Positions 43,036 to 51,316 of a stretch of DNA of 64,000 nt are shown here, piece after piece (positions within the stretch are counted from its first letter, which is position 1; every line of letters begins with the position of its first letter). The stretch is from NCBI GenBank assembly GCA_900316355.1, contig ONCQ01000003.1:92321-156320 (forward strand), written 5' to 3'. Origin of the DNA: an uncultured Prevotellaceae bacterium (GTDB taxonomy: Bacteria; Bacteroidota; Bacteroidia; Bacteroidales; Bacteroidaceae). The notes beneath the pieces were generated by a model. The model saw only the letters and a program-made list of their open reading frames with translations. It had not been told where the DNA came from and searched no databases. The position numbers and the translations under genes are program-made.

Positions 43036-46000
43036 TGATGATATAGATACCGGGCTGTGCAACACGCTGCAGTGAACGACCTGAGAGGTCGTAGATGCGC
43101 GGCGTGGCGCCTTTCGCGTTCTTGTCGGTGTCGAGCGAGTGGATGGCCGTTGCCTCGCTCAGCGGGAAGGTGAAGGGAGAGGCTGTCTCCACAGCCACCA
43201 CGCTGGCACCATCCGCAGCCAGGATGTTGACGGCACTCAATGCCTGATAGTTGCCGCTGACGACGGCCGCATTCTGCAGGGTCAGGTTAACGGGGCCTTG
43301 CACAACGGCAGCCTGGCCGGCGGGTACGTTATCTGCCGCTTGGACATTCAGTACGTCGTTGGCGTAGGTGGCCACCTGTAAGCCGCTGATGTCAGTGCTC
43401 GTGACGGCGAAGGGCAGGTTCAGGGCAGCATATCCCTCGATGTCCTTGGTGAAGGTCAGGTTGGCAGCTGTGATGTTCTCGGGCAGGTAGAAGGGCTGGT
43501 TGCCATCAATGACGAGGCTTTGGGCGGTCTTGTCCTTGGCGATGACGTTGGCGCCTTCCAACATGGCCGGGAACTCACTTGCGCCATCGACGACAGCTAC
43601 GGCATTGGCGGGCAAGTAGTCGCTGACCTTAGTGGTAGCGTTGGCATACCATTTCCTGGAACCTTCGTCGCTGCCGAAATAGACGGTGGCGCTGGTGAGA
43701 GGTGATGCCGTTCGGTTGTAGTACGGACAGGGAACATCCGTCATGTTGGCCTGAGCGGCGACTACGCGGAAGTTCTCCACTCCGAGGTCGCGCAACTTCG
43801 TGGGAAGCTTTGTCTTCTTGGCGTTGGTAGCCCAGATGAGGTTGCCGTCGAGGTCGTAGAACTTGTGGCCTACGAAGCCGGAGCCCTTGAACTCAATCAC
43901 GGCGCCGCTGAGGGTGAAGTAGTCGCTCTCAGCTTCGTATTGCGTACGGCCATCGAAGAGCTCATAGTCACCCACATCGCCCACGGGCAGGTTGCCGTCG
44001 TGCTGGCCAAGGTTGTTGACTCTCTTGCCGCTGGCATCGGGCTTACCCTCGAACTTGTTGTTGGGATCGGCGGCCTTCATCGGCAGGATGTGGTCATCCA
44101 TGAACATGATGTTGCCCAGCTTCTTGGGATACTTCTGCATGTATTTCTTGGCATTGTTGATATCTGCCTGTGTGGTGGTGACGAGGTAGTTGGCATAGTC
44201 GCCCACGTGCACCTTGTCGGCGGGAATGAACATACCGTAGCTCTCGAAGAACTCCGAGAGGTCGGCTTGTGCCACATCGCAGATGGTCTTAGCCAGGTGC
44301 AGGTAGTCGAGGCGTCCGTAGGTGATATTGGCACCCGTCTTGGTCTCACCGCCATCCTCAAAAGGCGTGGTGCTGTCCCATCCCGAGCGCTTCTCAATAG
44401 GATTCTTGCGCAGCGCGCGGAACAGGTTGGGCAGGAACTGGTCGTCGTGGTGCATCCCATGGAAGTAGAGATAGATTTGGAAGAACATACGGGTGGTGTT
44501 CCAGATGTCGCGCAAGACCCATGTTTTGCCTTCGGCCAAAGCGTTGAAATTGTCGGAGGGCAGGAAGCAGCGAGTCGTCTGGATCCCCTGTTCGAAGACG
44601 TTGATGTTGGAGAACAGGTTGTTGGAGCTCTCCGTGGTGCCGCAGATGTTGATGCTGCCCTGGTGGTTGTGTCCGATTTCATGGCTGGGCCCCCAGATAT
44701 TGCCTGGCTGGCGCATCTTCTCGTAGTTCATGACGGTGGAGATGGTGCCCTCGGAGTACCATGTGCCGTAGGTGGAGGCGTGCATGTAGGAGCTGGCGCC
44801 GCTGAAGGCATTCCATATATTGCGGTAGCGGCCTTCGAAGTCCTCAATGCCCATGTAGCTTTCCTCATTCTCTACAATCTTGTCCCAGATGCGCATCAGA
44901 CCTTCCATCTCGTTAGGCTCTGCTGCCAGCAGCAGGTCGCGGTCCATCTGGAAAACCAGTCGCTCGGTCTTCAGGTTGACGAAGGGAGCCTTCAGCAAGT
45001 CTTGCTGCAGCAGTTTCCAGTCTTTGTTGGTCATGCCGCGTGTGGCATCCCAGTAGCCGTTGAGCTGTCCGCCCTCGATGTGAATCCTGATGTCGGGGTA
45101 GTCGGCTAAGTATTTCTTTGTATTGTTCAGCTGATGGAAGATGTACAATAGGGATTGCTGGGCGGGGCGGATGACGTTGACACCCTGCTTGAGGGATATC
45201 TGGGAACCTGTGGCGTGGTTGCCGGCAACGCCGTCGGTGCCTACCACCTCCACGGCCAGCGAGCATTCCTCCTTGGCGGGTTCATCCACGTAAATGTAGA
45301 TGATGTCATTGGGGTTGGCCACGATACCCGTGGGGCCGGAGAGGCGTCCGAAGGAGTAGGCCATCGTGAAGTTCTGCGGATTGCTCATCTCGGTGTAGTT
45401 GCTGTAGATCTTGTAATCGGCGATGCGGAAGAACTTCTCGTAGTCGGCTGTATAGTCGGAGTTCTTGAGGGTGAACGTCTGCCAGGTGTTGTTCTTCACC
45501 TTCAGTACCATGGCCTTCATGGCATCCGTGAGGGCTGCGAAGTCCTCGTTGGCGGCCAAGGCATCGTCGCTGAGTGCCTGAATATTCGGGCGCAGGGCGG
45601 TGCAGGCCCAATCGCTGAACAGCTGAGTCAGGTGCTGCTGCAGTTCGGGCAGTTTGGCCACGAGGTCCTCAAACTCCTGTTGTCCGCCGCGGGCGGCATC
45701 AATCTCCTCTTCGGTCAGCGTCACCTCGATGAATGCCCATTTGCTGGCATCGGCATCGGTGCTCCATTGCACGACATTCTTGCTTTGATCCGTGTGCAAG
45801 CCGGCGTTGCCACCGGAGGCGTTTGCGATTGTCCAATAGTACATCCATTTGTCGGACGTGCGGGTGGGGTAGAGCGTTGCCTTGCTGGCTGCCGTGCGAT
45901 AGATACGGCTGGTGCCCGTTCCGACCTGTATGTAGTTTTGCGTCAGTACATTCTGGAAGCTGTAGCCTGTACTGTTCTTGGTGAGCTGCCAGTACTGGCC

Positions 46001-47137
46001 GTAGTTGGCGGCATCCAGATTCAAACCTTTGACATCGTTGTCCACCTCTGTGGCGTAGGTGCCATACTGTGTGCTGACGATGCGATAGTAGGAACCGCTC
46101 TTCAGCTCGCTGACATAGCCATTGGCGGCATTCAGGTGTTCGCGCACTTCGTTCTCCGTCACGTCCTCCACGAGCTCAATGGCCCAGTCGCTGCCGGAAT
46201 CGCCGCTATAGGACCACTTGGTGATGGTGGTACCGTTGTTACCCAGGTTGAGGCAGGTGCTGCCGCTGAAGTCGCTCTTCGAGGAGATGTTGATGTAGGC
46301 GGCATCGCCTGTGTTGTTGGGGCTGAATTGGATGTAGAGCTCCTTGGCACCGCCGGCAGGCTTGGCAAAGTCCTCTTGCAGGTACTGGCCTGTATTGGCG
46401 CTGCGCAGGGTGTAGCCGCTGCCGCTTTTCTCCACAATCCATACTTGACTCAGGTCTGCAGAAGTCTTTGCAGCACCCACGGCGCTGCCGGAGGCGGTCG
46501 TTGTCAGGTAGTTAGGGCTGCGCTTGTTCTTAAAGCGCATCAGGCCAAGCTTACCCATCTGGTAGTTGTACAGGTCACGGCCTTTGAGCTCTTCCACGCT
46601 GGCTGTCTTCACCTCAATGAAGCCCCAGTCGCTGATGCTGTTGGCCGATTTGGCTGTTTTTCCTATGAGGTCGCTGCCATCTGTGGGAGCGGCCAGATTA
46701 TAGGTGGAGGAGCCTTGCAGCAGGAAGTGGCCGGGGTAGCCATCAATGGGGGTGATGGCCATGGCCCAACCGGTGTTCAAGGTAGCACCTGTGCCTCGTG
46801 CCGTGCTGCTGGGGCTCTTATAGTAGTTGCCGCGTCCGCTTCTGAGGTAGTACTTGCCATCGCCGTTGCTCTCCAGCGTCACGAGATAGCCAAGGTTACC
46901 AGCCACGTCAAGGCCGTTGGGAGAGGTGGCCTGCTTGAGTTGGAGCGAGGTGTTCTCGTTGGCATAGCGCAACGTGGCGTGATTGTACAGGAAATACCAT
47001 TTTCCCGTTTCCACGGCGGTTACTTCGTTGCCCAAAGCAAAGATTCCCGATGGGATGGCGGGGAGGTCTTGGGCAGAGAGGCTGACATGGGTGCATAGAG
47101 CCACGAGAGCCATGAGAAAGAGTCTTAGTTTTTTCAT
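43010..47137 (-). CDS. Secreted M60-like (mucinase-type) metalloprotease with T9SS-like tail
   Basis: A 1375-residue exported protein (signal peptide to about residue 22). The N-terminal ~480 residues contain repeated beta-trefoil-like units ('FLYNHATLRYANENTSLQLK', 'YYRIVSTQYGTYATEVDND', 'GYTLRSANTGQYLQE') likely to bind glycans. A central peptidase_M60 domain (about 590-1000) has the zinc motif HEIGH at 819-823 in 'GNIWGPSHEIGHNHQG', with a following Glu in 'GTTESSNN' and 'TYGTWYSEGT' upstream. A C-terminal beta-rich region precedes the tail 'IYDLSGRSLQR...GIYIINGKKVIVR'. Family members cleave O-glycosylated proteins such as mucin; substrate here is inferred. It has its own promoter flanked by a dyad and its own terminator. 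Confidence 0.9.
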   Translation of the reverse strand: MKKLRLFLMALVALCTHVSLSAQDLPAIPSGIFALGNEVTAVETGKWYFLYNHATLRYANENTSLQLKQATSPNGLDVAGNLGYLVTLESNGDGKYYLRSGRGNYYKSPSSTARGTGATLNTGWAMAITPIDGYPGHFLLQGSSTYNLAAPTDGSDLIGKTAKSANSISDWGFIEVKTASVEELKGRDLYNYQMGKLGLMRFKNKRSPNYLTTTASGSAVGAAKTSADLSQVWIVEKSGSGYTLRSANTGQYLQEDFAKPAGGAKELYIQFSPNNTGDAAYINISSKSDFSGSTCLNLGNNGTTITKWSYSGDSGSDWAIELVEDVTENEVREHLNAANGYVSELKSGSYYRIVSTQYGTYATEVDNDVKGLNLDAANYGQYWQLTKNSTGYSFQNVLTQNYIQVGTGTSRIYRTAASKATLYPTRTSDKWMYYWTIANASGGNAGLHTDQSKNVVQWSTDADASKWAFIEVTLTEEEIDAARGGQQEFEDLVAKLPELQQHLTQLFSDWACTALRPNIQALSDDALAANEDFAALTDAMKAMVLKVKNNTWQTFTLKNSDYTADYEKFFRIADYKIYSNYTEMSNPQNFTMAYSFGRLSGPTGIVANPNDIIYIYVDEPAKEECSLAVEVVGTDGVAGNHATGSQISLKQGVNVIRPAQQSLLYIFHQLNNTKKYLADYPDIRIHIEGGQLNGYWDATRGMTNKDWKLLQQDLLKAPFVNLKTERLVFQMDRDLLLAAEPNEMEGLMRIWDKIVENEESYMGIEDFEGRYRNIWNAFSGASSYMHASTYGTWYSEGTISTVMNYEKMRQPGNIWGPSHEIGHNHQGSINICGTTESSNNLFSNINVFEQGIQTTRCFLPSDNFNALAEGKTWVLRDIWNTTRMFFQIYLYFHGMHHDDQFLPNLFRALRKNPIEKRSGWDSTTPFEDGGETKTGANITYGRLDYLHLAKTICDVAQADLSEFFESYGMFIPADKVHVGDYANYLVTTTQADINNAKKYMQKYPKKLGNIMFMDDHILPMKAADPNNKFEGKPDASGKRVNNLGQHDGNLPVGDVGDYELFDGRTQYEAESDYFTLSGAVIEFKGSGFVGHKFYDLDGNLIWATNAKKTKLPTKLRDLGVENFRVVAAQANMTDVPCPYYNRTASPLTSATVYFGSDEGSRKWYANATTKVSDYLPANAVAVVDGASEFPAMLEGANVIAKDKTAQSLVIDGNQPFYLPENITAANLTFTKDIEGYAALNLPFAVTSTDISGLQVATYANDVLNVQAADNVPAGQAAVVQGPVNLTLQNAAVVSGNYQALSAVNILAADGASVVAVETASPFTFPLSEATAIHSLDTDKNAKGATPRIYDLSGRSLQRVAQPGIYIINGKKVIVR

Positions 47138-47192
47138 ATCAGTACGGTTTTTCTATAATTGCTTCTATGATGTGAATGGGCGCTTATCGATG

Positions 47193-47224
47193 CAAAGATA
47201 TAGGCTTCTGTGATACACTCCAAA
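47193..47224 (-). promoter_or_regulatory. Promoter of the M60 protease gene
   Basis: The minus strand has TTTG (47224-47221), a 20-nt spacer and TATCTTTG (47200-47193). The leader is about 50 nt. Confidence 0.75.
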
Positions 47225-47255
47225 TTTCTGCAAGGAAAAATATGGTGTATCACAG
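47208..47255. promoter_or_regulatory. Dyad CTGTGATACAC ... GTGTATCACAG at the M60 promoter
   Basis: Perfect 11-bp arms at 47208-47218 and 47245-47255, enclosing the -33 element. One arm lies in the spacer between the promoter boxes. Binding of a regulator to this arm would be expected to block RNA polymerase. Confidence 0.55.
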
Positions 47256-47258
47256 AAA

Positions 47259-47290
47259 AAGGGGCTGCGCTAAGTGTAGCACAGCCCCTT
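47259..47290 (-). terminator. Terminator after the 47320-51042 gene
   Basis: AAGGGGCTGcGCT, 6-nt loop, AGCaCAGCCCCTT, then TTTCTGTG on the minus strand. It lies 30 nt after the stop and separates this gene from the M60 unit. Confidence 0.85.
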
Positions 47291-47319
47291 ATAAGAGGAT
47301 ATTACAGGTTGTTGAACGC

Positions 47320-50300
47320 TTACTTCACGCTCACCTTAATGCCATCGATGATGTAGAGACCCTTGCCGAAGCGCTTCAGATCCTTGAAGGTCACGTTGCG
47401 ACCCACGAGGCGACCGTCGATGGTGTAGAGCTCGCCGCGCTTGGCGGTTTGTGTGAGAACACTTGCTACGGCGTCATCCACAGGCTTTTCGCCAATGGTG
47501 AAGGTGACATTCAGACCAGGATTCAGCAATTCTTCGTTGGCTACGTATGCACCGTTGGCCACGACAGCGTTGGTGATGAACTGTTCTGTGATGTAGAACT
47601 GGTTGCGTGCGTAGTCACCTGCATGTCCTGATTGCTGGATGTCAATCAGGTTACCGCCAGTGACGATATAACCCTTGCCAACCTCCAGTCTGGAGAAGGT
47701 GCCCTTCATGAAGCCGGTCTCCACAGGAGCAGTCACAAAGGTGCTGCCATGCTTGAAGGTCATGGGCTCAGGAACGAAGGTGGGATCGTAATCCTCAGGA
47801 GTGTCGAGGATGTAGAAGACGGGATAGCCGGCGGGGTTGGGAATATCCAGCGGGGAGAGGGTGATGTTCACATCGTCATCTTCAATCTCAAGGGCAGTCA
47901 CGATGTAGAACTTACCATCATTCTCTTCTGCATTGATATCCAAATCAACGGGATAGCAGTAGCTGTAGATCTCGCCCGGGCGTATATCCATCTTGAACAG
48001 ACTGCCGTCGTAGTCCTCTGCCACTTCCTCAGCTGTCTTAATGTAGAGACCGCTGCGGCTGCCAGGTGTGTTGTCGCCGTAGGTCACAATCGCGTTGTTG
48101 GCACGCTGGAAGTGAAGATTACTCTGATTAGCACCATTGGTGAGGTTCTTGGCGGCAATGATATTCTGACCATAGCCGATAGCGCTCACGTTGAAGAGGG
48201 ACGGGGTGATGTCGAGGCTGACAGGGTTGGTGGCACGCAGGTACAGGCCGGTGGCCTTGTTCTGGATGACATAAGCGCTGTCGCCCACGTTGACGAAGCG
48301 GAAGAGGGAGCAGTCCTTGTCGGTGATGTCTGCATCGGCATCGAAGTAGAGTCTTGCGCCACGGAGGATATCCTCATCCTCGGTGAAGGGAACGACCTTA
48401 TTCAAGGTAACATCCTGCTCCTTCGAGGTAGAAGGATCTTGTTCCGTGGGCTCATGAGCCACCTCAATCTTAATCTTCTCGGAGTCGTACTTCGCTACCG
48501 TGACGAACTTATCCCAGAGGGCTTCGTTGGTGACGTAGGCGACCTCGTTGATATCCTTGACGGTTGTGGCCTCATTGGTCTCGATATCCCATTCATGAGT
48601 CTCGAAGGTCTCCTTGCTGCCGAAGTGGATGCGATACCATTTGCCTTCCTCAATCTTGTTGGCAGAAGCAAAGATGTCGCCAGCCTGAGCCTTCAGATCC
48701 TCGACATATTTGGCACTCTGTGCGGGGGTATAGTCACCGGACTTATCGTATTCCTTGGCATTAGCTACGATTGTAGCGAGGGCACCAGCATCGGTGTCGG
48801 GGCCCCATTCGCCAGGATTGTTGCCGACAACGATACCTGCCGTGGAGGCTTCGGCTTCATTGATGGCTTCGCGCAGCTCTTCGGGATCTACGAACTTCTC
48901 CATAAAGGCGTCATAGGCGGTCTTCAGGGCATTGAACTCAACTTCTGTCATGTCGGCAATATCAAGTTCAATCTGGTCGAACAGCACTTTCTCCAAATTG
49001 GTGGCCAATTCGCCCATCACACGATATTGTGAGTTCTCAGCGATTTCGATGGTCGCAGGATTCAGCTGGAACTCGCTGATATGACCGTAGCCACGAGTGG
49101 ATGGAGCCATGGCGTCGAGATAGAAGCGGAGGTACTGGTAGCCCTTCGTGTCGAACGGTGCGGAAGTCTTAGTTTCCTTGTTGTTGCCATAAGGCGTATA
49201 AAGGTCGGTCAACTTATGCCATTCGCCCGGAGTCTTCACATCGTTCGTGGTCTTGCCATAAGCGTCATCGCCTTCCTGGGCTGCATCAATTTCATCCTGA
49301 GTGTAATAGATGTCAGGAGTTGCAGAGCCATAGACGCTCCACTGGGTGATATGGTCATTTGATGAGGGACGACGGGAAATCGTCATGGCCACCAGTGAGT
49401 GAGTAGCTTCTTTCAGCGCAACATCCAAGTAATGGGTATGTGCCGGAATGGTTCCATCTTGCCACGAGGAGTGCCAATACGTAGAAGCGTCACCATCTAA
49501 CAGATTGTCAAGGCTGCCTTCTGTCGGGTCTGTCCATGGCGAGCTGAACTGACTGCTCTCAGTGATGAGCTTCGTCTCTTCATCCAATGTTACAGTGGGG
49601 CTATCTTTGGCAATCTCAAGATTTGCCTTACTGGTCTCTACCATCTTGGCATATTCTCTTTCCATCTTCTGACGCTCCTTGATAGCAGCGTATGCTGCAA
49701 TAATATCAGTAGCCTCATCGTTGGGCACGAGCTCTACTACCCATTCCGTGGCGGCCATCGTGGTGCCAGAGAAAGTCGGATACCAGGTGGTCAGGTTTCC
49801 ACCTGCGTTTGCACCGCCACCGTGTCCACCCTGATGGATGTATGAATTGCCATCTTTCGCCTTATCGACATACCTAATATCCACATAGTAATCTTCGCCA
49901 ATCATCGCTACTTCTTCAAATACGAAGCGATATTCGCTCTCCTCGCTTAGGGTTGCGGGGTTGTTATTGAAGCGAGCATCTGTGGATACGCTGACGATAT
50001 CCCAAGAACCATCTTCGCCCTTGGTCAGCTTCCAAAGCGCATGGCAGTTCTCATCCAAATCGTCGAGAGTACCCCACTTTCCGTTGATGGTGGTGCCTGT
50101 AGTGGGTTCTACATACATGTACTTGGGCTTGCCGTCGTTGTATTTCATTCCCGTGCGGAAGCGATAGTAGCCATCGGTGATGACGAACTTAATCTGAGAC
50201 TCGATTACAGCCTGATAGGCATCTTTCAAGTCGTTATACAACCCTTCAAAGAATGCGAGGTCAGCGTCCATCGGCCAGTTTACCTCGTCCATACATGCTG

Positions 50301-51042
50301 TGTACGCTGCATTGAAGGCAGCCACCTCAGCAACGCCATAGTTGCCGATGTCGTCGCCACCGATAAACTCTTGCGGATTACCTTCTGCGTAGGGCTTATA
50401 CAATTCTGTCAGCGCGTAGATGTCGTCAATTATAACATCAATGGGATCGCGCTTGGTGAGGGTGACTTTGAAGTTATAGGTGTGCGCGAAGATAGGGTTG
50501 CCATTTTCTGCTGCCTGTCCCACGGTCAGTACCACATAACGCTTCTGATAGCTGAATTCACCCTCTTGGAAGTCCATGCTGGCATGACCGGGATTGTTTA
50601 CATCAGGGCTTTCCACAGCCTCCTCTTCCAAGCCTTCGAACCATACGCGCACGCCGTTCATCGCATAGCTGGCATGTTTGCCAGGGATGAAATCTAGACT
50701 TACAGATGTAATGGTGTAGCCACGGCTGGGATAGATACGGTAGTTCTCCCATTTGGTGCTGCCAAAGGTACTGAAGATTCCGAGGTTTTCGTTGTCATAG
50801 AAATACATATTGTTTCTATGATCGTTATTGTCGTGCGTCCAATGCTGAATGCGCACGCCAGGTGTTGACTCTGTCTCTGAATAGTTAAAGGTCGCATACT
50901 CGCTGGCATACGCCGGACTACCAGAAGCTGTCCAACTACCGGTTTTCTTGTTAATATCCAACGTGACGGTTTCTTGAGCCATCATTTGTGTTACGCCGCC
51001 TAAGGCGAGTAACATGGATAGGATTAGGTAGAATTTCTTCAT
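47320..51042 (-). CDS. Giant secreted F5/8-type surface protein with T9SS-like tail (paralogue A)
   Basis: A 1240-residue exported protein from the ATG at 51042 (MKKFYLILSMLLALGGVTQMM). A jelly-roll domain occupies about 25-135 and a FIVAR-like helical region about 140-240. A beta-trefoil-like region follows ('GYYRFRTGMKYNDGKPKYMY'). The F5/8 type C (discoidin-like) domain at about 495-665 contains 'LLDGDASTYWHSSWQDG', and further helical and beta domains precede the tail 'LYTIDGRLVGR...GLYIIDGIKVSVK'. No catalytic motif was recognised. It shares order and motifs with the next gene and is likely to bind glycans or glycoproteins at the cell surface near the M60 protease. It has its own TACTTTTG promoter (51122-51129) and terminator. 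Confidence 0.83.
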   Translation of the reverse strand: MKKFYLILSMLLALGGVTQMMAQETVTLDINKKTGSWTASGSPAYASEYATFNYSETESTPGVRIQHWTHDNNDHRNNMYFYDNENLGIFSTFGSTKWENYRIYPSRGYTITSVSLDFIPGKHASYAMNGVRVWFEGLEEEAVESPDVNNPGHASMDFQEGEFSYQKRYVVLTVGQAAENGNPIFAHTYNFKVTLTKRDPIDVIIDDIYALTELYKPYAEGNPQEFIGGDDIGNYGVAEVAAFNAAYTACMDEVNWPMDADLAFFEGLYNDLKDAYQAVIESQIKFVITDGYYRFRTGMKYNDGKPKYMYVEPTTGTTINGKWGTLDDLDENCHALWKLTKGEDGSWDIVSVSTDARFNNNPATLSEESEYRFVFEEVAMIGEDYYVDIRYVDKAKDGNSYIHQGGHGGGANAGGNLTTWYPTFSGTTMAATEWVVELVPNDEATDIIAAYAAIKERQKMEREYAKMVETSKANLEIAKDSPTVTLDEETKLITESSQFSSPWTDPTEGSLDNLLDGDASTYWHSSWQDGTIPAHTHYLDVALKEATHSLVAMTISRRPSSNDHITQWSVYGSATPDIYYTQDEIDAAQEGDDAYGKTTNDVKTPGEWHKLTDLYTPYGNNKETKTSAPFDTKGYQYLRFYLDAMAPSTRGYGHISEFQLNPATIEIAENSQYRVMGELATNLEKVLFDQIELDIADMTEVEFNALKTAYDAFMEKFVDPEELREAINEAEASTAGIVVGNNPGEWGPDTDAGALATIVANAKEYDKSGDYTPAQSAKYVEDLKAQAGDIFASANKIEEGKWYRIHFGSKETFETHEWDIETNEATTVKDINEVAYVTNEALWDKFVTVAKYDSEKIKIEVAHEPTEQDPSTSKEQDVTLNKVVPFTEDEDILRGARLYFDADADITDKDCSLFRFVNVGDSAYVIQNKATGLYLRATNPVSLDITPSLFNVSAIGYGQNIIAAKNLTNGANQSNLHFQRANNAIVTYGDNTPGSRSGLYIKTAEEVAEDYDGSLFKMDIRPGEIYSYCYPVDLDINAEENDGKFYIVTALEIEDDDVNITLSPLDIPNPAGYPVFYILDTPEDYDPTFVPEPMTFKHGSTFVTAPVETGFMKGTFSRLEVGKGYIVTGGNLIDIQQSGHAGDYARNQFYITEQFITNAVVANGAYVANEELLNPGLNVTFTIGEKPVDDAVASVLTQTAKRGELYTIDGRLVGRNVTFKDLKRFGKGLYIIDGIKVSVK

Positions 51043-51121
51043 AATGGTTAAGATAAAGTTAGTGAATAGTTGATAATCGCGTAAGTTGTGCTTATGGGTG
51101 CTCAACGCACTTCCGAGCGTT

Positions 51122-51129
51122 CAAAAGTA
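51122..51129 (-). promoter_or_regulatory. -7 box for paralogue A
   Basis: Minus strand TACTTTTG about 80 nt before the ATG. No clear TTTG element lies 19-20 nt upstream, so this promoter may need an activator. Confidence 0.5.
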
Positions 51130-51237
51130 GTCCTTTTCTTTTATCCGCTCCTTCAGCGTGGATGGAAATCCCAGTATTGTTAAGTATTTTTAACTATCAA
51201 ATGTGTACATTTACCACCCAAAGAGCGTGCTCATATA

Positions 51238-51294
51238 AACAAAATTCATCCGCACAAGCACAGATGAGTGTGCGGTGTGCGGATGAATTTTGTT
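51238..51294. repeat. Perfect 19-bp inverted repeat related to the dispersed repeat
   Basis: Arms AACAAAATTCATCCGCACA (51238-51256) and its exact complement (51276-51294) with a 19-nt spacer that itself contains TGTGCGG. The right arm matches the TGTGCGGTGTGCGCATGAAA family with one substitution. It lies 22 nt past the stop of paralogue B and could end its transcript. Confidence 0.9.
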
Positions 51295-51316
51295 AATAAA
51301 TATTTATTTTTTTCGC

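Noticed and set aside
45155..47098. 647-codon plus-strand ORF
   Set aside because: Antisense of the M60 protease gene; the composition is low in real protein character (Gly/Val/Ala runs), and the opposite frame has a signal peptide and catalytic motif.
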